A DNA stretch of 64,000 bases from Caballeronia sp. M1242 (GTDB taxonomy: Bacteria; Pseudomonadota; Gammaproteobacteria; Burkholderiales; Burkholderiaceae): positions 2,108,001 through 2,172,000 of the forward strand of contig NZ_CP071129.1 in assembly GCF_017220215.1 (NCBI RefSeq), in the 5' to 3' direction. A program made the position numbers and the translations under genes. Below the pieces are notes generated by a model. That model had not been told where the DNA came from and did no database searches. It was given only the letters and a program-made list of their open reading frames with translations. Positions 16,361 to 24,462 of the stretch are shown piece after piece. Every line of letters starts with the position of its first letter. The stretch's first letter is position 1.

Positions 16361-17839
16361 ATGCGCAACAAGTTCGCCGTCGTCTGGATCTGGCTATTTC
16401 TGCTTCCGCTCGCATTCGACTTCAAGGGCGCGGAAACGGCCAGCAAAGCCATCCAGATTCTTCTCACCGTTCCCGCGATATTCGCAGGCGGCGCGCTTCT
16501 GCTGATCGCGCCACGCTTTGCGCAACGCTCGCGGCTGCGCACATGGGTCACGTCGCTCTTCATGCTGACCATCGTCGGCAGTATCGCGACGCAATTGATC
16601 CAGGGCAATGATTCGGGCAACTACATGCGCGTGATCCTGCCCTTCGCGCTCATGCTGCTCGGCTATCTCGTCGCGTGCCGTCCGTGGGACTCGCAACGCC
16701 TCGAGCAGTTCGAACGCGCGATGTACTGGTCGATGATCGCCTCGCTGATCTTCAGCTTCGTCTATGGCATGGCCACGGGCGGCGGGCTGGAGAACGTGCG
16801 TTTTCGCATCGTGTCGGTCACGTTCCTTTGTTTGCAGGGGCTTCTGCTGCATGAGTTCGTCATCGCCAAGCGCATGACCAAGTTCACGGTGCTGCTCTTT
16901 CTTGCGACCGTCGTAATCGAGCTGTTGAGCGTGACGCGCAGTCTGCTCGTCGGCACCGTGCTCCTCTTCGCTTATGCGACGTGGCTTGCCGCGCCGTCCG
17001 TCAAACATCTCTTCACGGCGGCGCTGCGCGCGATCATGATCGCCTCGCTGCTCGGCGCAATGGTCGCCGCGTCCGCCGCGTTCTTCCCCGGCGTGGCCGA
17101 GCACTGGTCGCAGCGCCTGAACTTCGCGAAGGCCACCGAATCGGGCCGCGATCCGACGACCATCACGCGTCTCGCCGAAATGAAGGACCAGTACGATCAG
17201 ACCACGTCCGACACGCTCGCGGTTCTCGTCGGCAAGGGCTACGGTCACGATTATCGCTATTCGCCGACCTACTTGCCGGACCTCGCGGGCCAGTTCACGA
17301 AGAAGGACTTTTACGCGATCAAGGAATGGGCGGCGGGCCATAACTTCTGGGTCTATCAGTTGTTCGCCGGCGGCATTCTCTTCGGCATCGCATTGCCTGC
17401 CGCCGTGCTGTGGGCGCTCTACCGCGGGTCGATGGCGTACCGCTCGTGGCGCAATCGCGCGCCCGATGCGATGTATCTGCCGGTGCTCGGCCGCGCGTTG
17501 CTGGTCGTGGCCGCGCTGCCCGCCACCTCCGTCGGCGGCAATCCGCTCGGCAATCGCTTCTCGGGCATCGTATTCGGCGTGGCGCTCGGGCTGCTCGTTG
17601 CGGCATTCGCGCGCATCGCTCATGCCATGCGCACGCAGTCGGTGAATCGACGTTCGTTCAGGACGCCTTACGGACGCGCGAACGACGATGTTCACGCCGA
17701 CTGGCGCCCCGAATGGCGTCCGTACGGCCCGCAGCCGGAACTGAAACCCGCGCAAGCACCGGGACTCGCACACGAGCATCACGGCGAAAGCCGGCACGAC
17801 GCGCCGCCGGGAGCGAGCAGCTTCGCACCGTCCGCATAA
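16361..17839 (+). CDS. wzy: O-antigen ligase/polymerase family membrane protein (candidate Wzy)
   Basis: 492 aa from MRNKFAVVWIWLFLLPLAF, with AAAGAG upstream. About ten hydrophobic segments, with a large periplasmic loop between roughly residues 245 and 325 (EHWSQRLNFAKATESGRDP, GKGYGHDYRYSPTYLPDL and EWAAGHNFWVYQLFAGG). The H-x-F/W and R-rich pattern in this loop is that of Wzy/WaaL-type enzymes. A hydrophilic Pro-rich tail of about 65 residues follows the last helix. It is the only polymerase candidate in the window and lies amid the Wzx-, Wza- and Wzc-encoding genes, so polymerisation of the exopolysaccharide repeat unit is the likely role. A ligase function cannot be excluded from sequence alone. 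Confidence 0.75.
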   Translation: MRNKFAVVWIWLFLLPLAFDFKGAETASKAIQILLTVPAIFAGGALLLIAPRFAQRSRLRTWVTSLFMLTIVGSIATQLIQGNDSGNYMRVILPFALMLLGYLVACRPWDSQRLEQFERAMYWSMIASLIFSFVYGMATGGGLENVRFRIVSVTFLCLQGLLLHEFVIAKRMTKFTVLLFLATVVIELLSVTRSLLVGTVLLFAYATWLAAPSVKHLFTAALRAIMIASLLGAMVAASAAFFPGVAEHWSQRLNFAKATESGRDPTTITRLAEMKDQYDQTTSDTLAVLVGKGYGHDYRYSPTYLPDLAGQFTKKDFYAIKEWAAGHNFWVYQLFAGGILFGIALPAAVLWALYRGSMAYRSWRNRAPDAMYLPVLGRALLVVAALPATSVGGNPLGNRFSGIVFGVALGLLVAAFARIAHAMRTQSVNRRSFRTPYGRANDDVHADWRPEWRPYGPQPELKPAQAPGLAHEHHGESRHDAPPGASSFAPSA

Positions 17840-17895
17840 AAGGCTTCGAAAAGCCAGCGGGCCTAATACGCTAACGAATCGGGGATCGTTTCGCC

Positions 17896-19104
17896 ATGAA
17901 GATTTTGCACCTGCTTTCCACTGTCGATCCGCGTGCGGGCGGCCCAACCGAAGGCGTGCTGCAAAGCGGCCTCAGCATGCGGTCGATGGGGCATGAAATC
18001 GAAGTTGTCTCGCTTGATGCACCCGATGCGCCGTATCTCGGCGCCTTTCCGCTGCGTCTGCATGCGCTCGGCCCGTCGCGCGGCTTCTATGGCCTCTGCC
18101 CGCGGCTCGTACCTTGGCTGAAGGAGCATGCCGCGCGCTTCGATGCGGTGATCGTCAACGGTCTCTGGCAGTACCACAGCTTCGGCGCATGGAAAGCATT
18201 GCGCGACAGCGACGTGCCCTACTACGTGTTCCCGCACGGCATGCTCGATCCGTGGTTCAAGCGCACGTATCCGCTCAAGCATCTGAAGAAGTGCCTGTAT
18301 TGGCCGTGGGCCGAATATCGGGTACTGCGCGATGCGCGGCGCGTGCTCTTCACGACGCAGGAAGAACGCTTGCTCGCGCGCCAATCGTTCAGGATGTATC
18401 GCGCGAAGGAAGAAGTGGTGGCGTTCGGCACGCGTCAACCGCCTGCGGATTCGACCGCATTGCGTCAGGCGTTTTTGTCGAAGTTCCCGCAGCTCGCCGG
18501 CAAGCGTTCGATTCTGTTTCTCGGCCGTATCCATGAAAAGAAGGGTTGCGATCTGCTGCTCAAGGCTTTCGCAGCCGTACGCGATATCGACGCTCGCGCG
18601 CATCTCGTGATGGCCGGCCCCGACGACAGCGAATGGGCCGCGCAACTGCGCACCCTATCGAAGGAACTGGGCATCGATGACCGCGTGACGTGGACGGGCA
18701 TGCTGAGCGGCGATCTCAAGTGGGGCGCGTTCCGCACGAGCGATGCCTTCTCGCTGCCTTCGCATCAGGAGAACTTCGGCATCGCGGTGGCCGAGGCGCT
18801 GGGCTCGAAGCTGCCGGTGCTGATCTCGGACAAGGTCAACATCTGGCGCGAAGTGCAAGAGGATGGCGCGGGCATCGTCGCAAGCGATACGGTCGAGGGC
18901 ACCATCGACGCCCTGTCGACATGGTTGCGCATGGACCCGCAGGCCGCGGCCGCGATGCGCGAACAGGCGCTCGCCACCTTCATGCAACGCTTTCACGTGG
19001 AAGCCATGTCGAAGGACCTCGCGCGCGTGCTGCGGGAAACGGCCAACAAGCGCGACGGCGGCCTCACGCGAGGCATGCTGTCCGCGTCCTTCGAACGTTA
19101 TTGA
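17896..19104 (+). CDS. Family 4 glycosyltransferase
   Basis: A 402-aa GT-B enzyme starting MKILHLLSTVDPRAGGPTEGV, where the GGP(T/A) loop is typical of WcaL/WcaK-neighbourhood GT4 proteins. Other marks are NGLWQYHSFGAWKAL, YYVFPHGMLDPWFKRTYPLKHLKK, the donor-domain SILFLGRIHEKKGCDLLLKAF and the EX7E motif in SHQENFGIAVAEALG. The PHGMLDPW segment is common in exopolysaccharide mannosyl- and fucosyltransferases but does not fix the sugar. It lies 56 bp after wzy on the same strand, so it is probably cotranscribed. Its last codons overlap a convergent lipoprotein gene by 7 bp. Confidence 0.87.
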   Translation: MKILHLLSTVDPRAGGPTEGVLQSGLSMRSMGHEIEVVSLDAPDAPYLGAFPLRLHALGPSRGFYGLCPRLVPWLKEHAARFDAVIVNGLWQYHSFGAWKALRDSDVPYYVFPHGMLDPWFKRTYPLKHLKKCLYWPWAEYRVLRDARRVLFTTQEERLLARQSFRMYRAKEEVVAFGTRQPPADSTALRQAFLSKFPQLAGKRSILFLGRIHEKKGCDLLLKAFAAVRDIDARAHLVMAGPDDSEWAAQLRTLSKELGIDDRVTWTGMLSGDLKWGAFRTSDAFSLPSHQENFGIAVAEALGSKLPVLISDKVNIWREVQEDGAGIVASDTVEGTIDALSTWLRMDPQAAAAMREQALATFMQRFHVEAMSKDLARVLRETANKRDGGLTRGMLSASFERY

Positions 19105-19547
19105 GCCGAGCGTAGATAAGTGGCGAAGCGGTTTTGCGCCGCGATGATCTTGCTCGCGCAGTCGTCGTAATCCGAACCCCGCGCCCGTTCCGGGCCATAC
19201 ATGCCGCGACATTGCGCATAGAGCGCAATCGTCGCGCCATTGCCTTTTGCCACGCGCGTCGCCGAATAAACGGGCTTGCCTGAACGCGAAGGCACATCCG
19301 TCTCGATGGCCACCGCATCCGCGCGAATCACCGGCTGATTCGAATTCTCTTCGATATAACGCTTCGTGAGCGCCCACATCGCATCGCATTGCGCGGCGTC
19401 GCGGCACGCGACAGTCGCATTGCGCTGCGCCACATCGAGCGAGCGCTCGGAGTACGAGAACCCTTGCGCACGCTGGGCCTCCTTTTCGGCGGACGAGCAT
19501 GCAGCGAGCAACAACGAAGCAAGCGCGAGAACGGTGAGCTTTTTCAC
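19098..19547 (-). CDS. Small lipoprotein of unknown function
   Basis: A 149-aa protein with a textbook lipoprotein signal peptide, MKKLTVLALASLLLAACSS, and lipobox LAAC with Cys at residue 17. The mature part has four more cysteines (in the patterns ACRDAAQC, QCRG and DDCASK) that could form two disulfide bonds in the periplasm. I do not recognise the family. It is convergent with the preceding GT4 gene (7-bp overlap) and lies next to the GMC oxidoreductase gene on the same strand, within the exopolysaccharide locus. It may be an accessory periplasmic factor or an unrelated resident gene. Confidence 0.75.
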   Translation of the reverse strand: MKKLTVLALASLLLAACSSAEKEAQRAQGFSYSERSLDVAQRNATVACRDAAQCDAMWALTKRYIEENSNQPVIRADAVAIETDVPSRSGKPVYSATRVAKGNGATIALYAQCRGMYGPERARGSDYDDCASKIIAAQNRFATYLRSAQ

Positions 19548-19610
19548 GGCGAATGAGCGATGAGCGAAGACGGAATGCGATTATAGCGACGACCGTTTCG
19601 CCAAAAGAAA

Positions 19611-19638
19611 ACGCCGCCGGTCGGTCGACCGGCGGCGT
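19611..19638 (-). terminator. Intrinsic terminator of the GMC oxidoreductase gene
   Basis: A 12-bp perfect stem, ACGCCGCCGGTC (19611-19622) with GACCGGCGGCGT (19627-19638), a 4-nt loop, followed on the minus strand by TTTTCTTTTGG. It lies 24 bp after the oxidoreductase stop and separates it from the lipoprotein gene. Confidence 0.85.
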
Positions 19639-19661
19639 CCCCTTTCCCCAAACGCCGGCTT

Positions 19662-21383
19662 TTAAGCCAGGTCTCCCCGCATATGCATTGCCGAAGCCGC
19701 CATCGGAAGGTCGGCTGGTGTCTCGTTACGAAGCGGCGTGCCCGACGACGTGACGAGCGTGCCGATCGTGTCGTCGCCCTTGATGACGCGCCCCAGATGC
19801 GCCGCAAGCCTCAACGTCAACGCGGCGATCGTGATGGTCGGGAAGTTCGCGCCGACCGTCGGGAACACGGAGCTGCCCGCCACATACAGATTGCTCATGC
19901 CGTGGATCTTGAGGTTGCGATCCACGACGCCCTGCTTCGGCGAATCGTGCATGCGCGTCGTGCCCATGTGATGCCACGTGCCTTCGAGTTGCGCGGGCCA
20001 CGGCTTGCCTTCGAGCGGCTCGTCGAGCGTCACGTCGGCCACGCCGCCGCGTTGCAGTTCCGCCGCGATATGCGCGACGGTACGGTCGAACGTGCGCTTC
20101 ACCAGTTCCGTGACCTGCCAGTTCACCTTCACGCGATTCATGCCGAGCGAGTCTTTCTGCGCGGACAGCGTCACGCGGCTGTCGCGGTTCGGCTCCGCCT
20201 CGACGATCGTCTGAATCTTCACTTCGGTGATGAGCGGACGTGGCTGCAACAAGCGCGCGAGGCCGAAGCACGCGGTATCGACCGGATGCGCGAACATGGT
20301 CATGACATCGCCGGTCATGCTGTAGCCGGGCTGGTCTTTCTTCAGGAGCGCCTGCTTCGCGCGAATCAGGGCTTCGGAGCCCTTCGTGTTCTCGCCACGG
20401 AACACCGAATAGAACCATGCGCGTGCGTTGAGCAGCTTCTCGCGTTCGAGCACTTGCTGCGTGAGCGCGAACTGAGACGAGATGAACGTGCCGTGCGCGG
20501 ACACCGCCTTGTTCTGATAGTGATACTTGATGTCGTAGAGCTTGTTGCGCGCCCATTCCTTCTTGAAGCGCACGTTCGCCGACATGATCCGCGGATGGTC
20601 CATGAAATAGCGGCCGACGAGATCATTGCCATTGCCGACGCCCGCTGCCTGCACCTTGTTCGACGACAGCAGAAGGCGCGCATTCTCGATGCCGCCCGTC
20701 GCGAGCACGAACACCTTGGCGCGGATCCCGAAGCGGCGACCAGACAGCGTGCCGACATCGATCTTCGTGACCGAACGCGCATCGCCATCGGTATCGATGT
20801 TCAACGCGTTCGCGAAGAGGAACACGCGCACGTTCTTCGCGGCCAGCAGATGCTTGCGATACACCTTGCCGAAGCGCACGGGCGGGCTGAACTGCGAGAT
20901 CGTGTCGCGCACGTTGCCGCTCGGGAACGGATGGCGCCGCACGTCCGGGCGATGGATCGCCGCTTCCCAGTACGCAGGGTCGAAGTTGTTCTCGCCGAGC
21001 TGCAACAACGCATGCGTGCGCGCGTAGTAAGGACGCAGCTCGTCGAGCCCGAACGGCCAGCCGCTGTCGGCCACCCAGTCGCGCTTTTCGAAGTCCCACG
21101 GGTCGAGCGGCCGGCACCATCCGCCCCAGCAATTGCTGCTGCCGCCGAGAAAACGGCTGCGGCAGCCATCGGCGAATTCGTAAGGAACCCCAACGTTTTC
21201 GCCGCGATACAGGTCGCGCGTTTCGTCGTCGGCGCGGTATCCGCCGCTTTCGAGCAGAACCGCGTCGATGCCTTGCTTTTCCAGTTCCAGTGCAAGCGTG
21301 ATCCCCGCCACGCCCGCGCCGACGATGCAAACCGTGGTCTCTATGACTGCGCCCTGGTCAAGGCTGCGGCTGTCAATGAACAT
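19662..21383 (-). CDS. GMC-family FAD-dependent oxidoreductase
   Basis: A 573-aa protein. An N-terminal FAD-binding Rossmann motif (VCIVGAGVAGITLALELE, residues about 18-35, ending in the acidic LLESGG) is followed by the FAD loop RSRFLGGSSNCWGGWCRP and a C-terminal GMC_oxred_C domain with WHHMGTTRM (catalytic His region) and SSVFPTVGANFPTITIAAL. The family oxidises alcohol groups of sugars, sterols or choline with FAD. No signal peptide is visible, so the enzyme is probably cytoplasmic. It lies between wcaF and wzy-linked genes, upstream of its own terminator. A role in oxidising a nucleotide- or lipid-linked sugar is inferred from context only. Confidence 0.88.
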   Translation of the reverse strand: MFIDSRSLDQGAVIETTVCIVGAGVAGITLALELEKQGIDAVLLESGGYRADDETRDLYRGENVGVPYEFADGCRSRFLGGSSNCWGGWCRPLDPWDFEKRDWVADSGWPFGLDELRPYYARTHALLQLGENNFDPAYWEAAIHRPDVRRHPFPSGNVRDTISQFSPPVRFGKVYRKHLLAAKNVRVFLFANALNIDTDGDARSVTKIDVGTLSGRRFGIRAKVFVLATGGIENARLLLSSNKVQAAGVGNGNDLVGRYFMDHPRIMSANVRFKKEWARNKLYDIKYHYQNKAVSAHGTFISSQFALTQQVLEREKLLNARAWFYSVFRGENTKGSEALIRAKQALLKKDQPGYSMTGDVMTMFAHPVDTACFGLARLLQPRPLITEVKIQTIVEAEPNRDSRVTLSAQKDSLGMNRVKVNWQVTELVKRTFDRTVAHIAAELQRGGVADVTLDEPLEGKPWPAQLEGTWHHMGTTRMHDSPKQGVVDRNLKIHGMSNLYVAGSSVFPTVGANFPTITIAALTLRLAAHLGRVIKGDDTIGTLVTSSGTPLRNETPADLPMAASAMHMRGDLA

Positions 21384-21484
21384 TCCCCGTGCTCCTTCTT
21401 GTTTTATGCTTAAGCGGTGTCGCAGGATCGCATCCGGTGTGTGGTCCCGACAAGATCACTGCACTCTCGACTGCCAATATCCAT

Positions 21485-22117
21485 TCACGCCGGGAAGCGT
21501 TTCCTGATGAAGCGCACCGGGTTACCGCCGTATACGCCTTCCGCTTCCAGCGAGCGATGCACCACCGACTGCGGCGTAACGAGCGCCGATCGGCCAATGG
21601 TGACGCCCATCTGCACGACGCACCTGGATGTGATCCAGACGCCGTCTTCGATCACGATCGGTGCGACCTGCAAGTCCATGTTGCCGGCGGCATCGTGCGA
21701 TCCCGTCGTGAGAAACGTCCCCTGCGAAATGCAGACATTCGAGCCGATGCGAATATCGGTCTGGTTATAGATCCATGCATCGACGCCGAACCAGCAGTTG
21801 TCGCCGACACTCAGATTCCACGGTGCTTTCACCCGGATGGGATGCGGCATCCGACAGTTCTTGCCGATGCGCGCGCCGAACGCACGCAGCAATGCGACCC
21901 GCACGAACGAAACCGGTATGAGCTTGTTATTGATGAAGCATGCTTCGACGAAGAACCATACGAGTTCGATCACGAAGCTACGCTTCGCCACGAAATTGCC
22001 CGGGCCTGCGCGCGACAGGTCGATCACCTTGCCGCGTCTCGCGGATGCCTCGCGCACGCCGTCGAAGCCGTCACTGCCGGCCGCGCCGATGCCTCGCTCG
22101 TCGATCGCTCTGTCCAT
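21485..22117 (-). CDS. wcaF: WcaF-family sugar O-acetyltransferase
   Basis: 210 aa. The core matches the colanic acid acetyltransferase WcaF: FVAKRSFVIELVWFFVEACFINN, RVALLRAFGARIGKNCRMPHPIRVKAPWNLSVGDNCWFG, then left-handed beta-helix hexapeptide repeats (IGSNVCISQGTFLTTGSHD, GVWITSRCVVQMGVTIG) with the catalytic His in TGSHD and the C-terminal YGGNPVRFIRKR. Acetyl-CoA is the expected donor. The first about 30 residues before GKVIDLSRAG are poorly conserved, so the true start may be internal. It lies divergent from a small secreted protein and 100 bp before the GMC oxidoreductase gene on the same strand. Confidence 0.87.
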   Translation of the reverse strand: MDRAIDERGIGAAGSDGFDGVREASARRGKVIDLSRAGPGNFVAKRSFVIELVWFFVEACFINNKLIPVSFVRVALLRAFGARIGKNCRMPHPIRVKAPWNLSVGDNCWFGVDAWIYNQTDIRIGSNVCISQGTFLTTGSHDAAGNMDLQVAPIVIEDGVWITSRCVVQMGVTIGRSALVTPQSVVHRSLEAEGVYGGNPVRFIRKRFPA

Positions 22118-22444
22118 GGTTCCCCGCCCGTTTCGCTGTCCGCCTGCTGCGCGTTGCGCGCAAGCGACTCTTTATTGGCCTTGTATGTCGGCGCGCATTG
22201 CGTGCGCGCATCCGTGTCGTCTCGCTTCTTCGTTCAAGACTGCATACGGTGAACGGATTATCAGTGAACGTTAAAAAGCGCCATGTGCGGTGCGGCACGG
22301 TTGGCCGTAACGGCAAGACTTTTGGCGCTGGCGGCTGATGCATCGCTCTATGCTGCATTCGAACGATCAAGCCGCGTGACGTAGCGTACCGATAAGCCTA
22401 CACGCGCTCTGTATAACGCTTAACGTAATCAGCCAGGAGAGACC
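22118..22444. other. Divergent intergenic region between wcaF and the secreted orphan
   Basis: 327 bp with no credible gene. I looked for sigma-54 (GG-N10-GC) and sigma-70 promoter pairs and found only a TATAAC at 22412-22417, 28 bp before the secreted-protein ATG, without a matching -35 box. Confidence 0.4.
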
Positions 22445-22915
22445 ATGAAACACGAGCTACGCGCGGCGCTCATGCCGCTTCTCATCGCTGCATTGGGGCC
22501 TTGCGCGCTCGCTGCATCGTCTGTCGCGCATGCGGGCAACTTCGCCGATGCCGCCATCAGCAAGCAACAGGCGGGCGGCGGCGTGCCGTCGGAAATGGAT
22601 TTGCTTGGGAGTCCGGATATCTATGCCGATCCATACGGCGCGCCGACCAACGGCCGGGGCGGCCAGCGCGGGCCGATCACCAATGCGCAAACAGCGCAGG
22701 GCATCTCGCCGACGGACAAGCTGCTCGCGCAACAGAACGGATACGTGGGCAATCCGGGCGCCGGCGCGCAGCTGCGGCGCGTGGGACGCCAGGGCGACGC
22801 CAAAGCGATGCTGATGCCGCAAGGCGCGGCCGCCACGCTCTATCCGACGGCCAATGGCCTGAAGGCGCCGGCGAAAGCTGCGCGGGCGCGGGACATCTAT
22901 AAGTCGCCTTATTGA
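22445..22915 (+). CDS. Small secreted protein of unknown function
   Basis: 156 aa with AGGAGAG 5 bp before the ATG. Residues 1-30 form a Sec signal peptide (MKHELRAALM, hydrophobic LLIAALGPC, AHA cleavage site before Gly31). The mature protein of about 126 residues is rich in Gly, Ala, Gln and Pro, has no cysteine and little predicted regular structure (QQAGGGVPSEMDLLGSPDIY, NGRGGQRGPITNAQ, RRVGRQGDAKAML), and ends in the basic/aromatic RARDIYKSPY. I recognise no domain. It is the only plus-strand gene between wcaF and wcaI in the exopolysaccharide locus and is followed by a hairpin. A matrix-associated or periplasmic accessory role is possible but unproven. Confidence 0.78.
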   Translation: MKHELRAALMPLLIAALGPCALAASSVAHAGNFADAAISKQQAGGGVPSEMDLLGSPDIYADPYGAPTNGRGGQRGPITNAQTAQGISPTDKLLAQQNGYVGNPGAGAQLRRVGRQGDAKAMLMPQGAAATLYPTANGLKAPAKAARARDIYKSPY

Positions 22916-22925
22916 TGAAACGACG

Positions 22926-22965
22926 CGGTGATACGGCGCGTCGTGAATAACGCGTCGTATCACCG
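22926..22965. terminator. Hairpin between the secreted orphan and wcaI
   Basis: Arms at 22926-22940 and 22951-22965 pair over about 15 bp with one G-T mismatch and a 10-nt loop, between two convergent genes. Neither strand has a clear T-tract, so this is a probable but not classical bidirectional terminator. Confidence 0.5.
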
Positions 22966-22974
22966 GCAAGACTG

Positions 22975-24291
22975 CTACTCGATCTTCTCGACCTGCGGCA
23001 GAATGGGTGCGTGCTCCGCAATGCGCGCGATGGACATGTCGACGGCATCGCTCAAGCGGGTGTCGGCCGTATCGCCGATCAGCGACTTCAAACGTTCTTC
23101 GAGCCGCGCGAACACCGACTGCGGCGACAAGCGTTCCTGCGCGAACAGGCGCCCTTCTTCGCCGTAGCGCGCACGCAGCGCCGGATTCCGAACGAGCATG
23201 GTGATGGCGTCCGTCAATGCCTCGACGTTCTCCGGCGGGATCACGACGCCACGTCCGGCCACAGCCTCGTACAGCTCGGTGCCCGGCTGCGCCATCGCGA
23301 CGACCGCGCGCGCGCTCGCGAACATGCCCGTGAGTTTCGAAGGCATCACGAGATCTGCCACGTCGCCGCGTTGCGGCAACACGTGAATGTCCGCAAGGTT
23401 CAGCAATTCGTTGAGACGCTCGATAGGCTGCAACGAAAGGAAGCGCGTGTTCGGCAGATCGGCGCAACGTTCCTGCAGCTTCTTCTTGGTCGCGCCGTTG
23501 CCGCAGAACACGAACACGATATCGTCGCGTGCGGCGAGCGCAGCGGCGGCCTCGGCCAGCACTTCCAAACCCTGCTTGGCGCCCATGTTGCCCGAATAGA
23601 GCACCACCTTCGTGTGCTCGCCGATGCCGAGTTCCTTGCGGAAACTGCTCGGCCCGTCGATCGGGTAGATCGCGGTCGTATCGACCCAGTTCGGGAAGTG
23701 GAAGGCATCGGCAGGCGCGACGCCTTTCTTCACCGCGCGCTCGACCATCTTGTCCGAGATGGACGAAACCACATCGAACCGTTTCATCAGCCAGCGTTCG
23801 AATGCGAGCGCGCTCTTCGCCGCGCGCGCGTTCTTCAAAAGCCCGAGATCGAACGCGGCATCTACTTCGAAGTCCTGAATGTGTAGCCATGACCGCGCGC
23901 CGGTCAGACGGGCGAGCGCGAGCGCGCCCGGCGCGTTCATCAGGCTCGGCGCAATCGTCATCACGACATGCGGACGCCACAGCGCATGCGCGATGAGCGC
24001 AGGCAGCGACGCCAGCGCAAACGAGCCGAGATGCAGCATGCGCTTCGCGCCGCTCGGCTTTTTCGGCACCCACAACGGCGCGCGCCACAGACGCACGCCC
24101 TTGCGCGTTTCGAAGCGATGCCGCCAGCTTGCATAGCCATCGCCGATCTTCCATTCCGGATAGTACGGCGGCGCACAAACGACGCGCACGTCGTGCCCGT
24201 TCTGGGCCAACGCTTCCGCCATTTCCGCCGTGTATTTGCCGGTTCCCGTCAACTCGGGCGCATAGTTCAGCCCGTAGATCAGTATTCTCAT
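22975..24291 (-). CDS. wcaI: WcaI-family glycosyltransferase (GT4)
   Basis: 438 aa from MRILIYGLNYAPELTGTGKYTAEMA (ATG 24289-24291 with GAGGGA upstream). It has the features of colanic acid glycosyltransferase WcaI: NYAPELTGTGKYT at the N-terminus, VVCAPPYYPEWKI, SWLHIQDFEVDAAFDLG, a donor domain beginning VVLYSGNMGAKQGLEVL, and LVMPSKLTGMFASARAVVAMA near the C-terminus. WcaI-type enzymes act early in colanic acid repeat-unit assembly; a fucosyl- or mannosyltransferase role is plausible given the linked gmd and fcl. It is the last gene of the manC-to-wcaI minus-strand arm. Confidence 0.87.
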   Translation of the reverse strand: MRILIYGLNYAPELTGTGKYTAEMAEALAQNGHDVRVVCAPPYYPEWKIGDGYASWRHRFETRKGVRLWRAPLWVPKKPSGAKRMLHLGSFALASLPALIAHALWRPHVVMTIAPSLMNAPGALALARLTGARSWLHIQDFEVDAAFDLGLLKNARAAKSALAFERWLMKRFDVVSSISDKMVERAVKKGVAPADAFHFPNWVDTTAIYPIDGPSSFRKELGIGEHTKVVLYSGNMGAKQGLEVLAEAAAALAARDDIVFVFCGNGATKKKLQERCADLPNTRFLSLQPIERLNELLNLADIHVLPQRGDVADLVMPSKLTGMFASARAVVAMAQPGTELYEAVAGRGVVIPPENVEALTDAITMLVRNPALRARYGEEGRLFAQERLSPQSVFARLEERLKSLIGDTADTRLSDAVDMSIARIAEHAPILPQVEKIE

Positions 24292-24462
24292 GTGGTCCCT
24301 CGCCCGACAATCGCGCCCTGAGCCCCGAACGTGCCCTTTCGCCCGCAAAGCGCCAGCCATCGGGACGCGAAGACCGCGACCCGACGGCGTCTCACCCTTC
24401 CCCTTTCCGTTCGTCCTCCTTGACGTCTTCCCCGTTGGTGATTTCCACCGACTACCGAACCG

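Noticed and set aside
19683..21413. A 576-codon open frame on the plus strand
   Set aside because: It is the antisense of the GMC oxidoreductase gene; it is rich in Arg, His and Asp from antisense high-GC codons and matches no family.
22118..22444. CGGCACGGTTGGCC as a sigma-54 site before the secreted orphan
   Set aside because: The GC element is at the wrong spacing and the flanking bases do not match.
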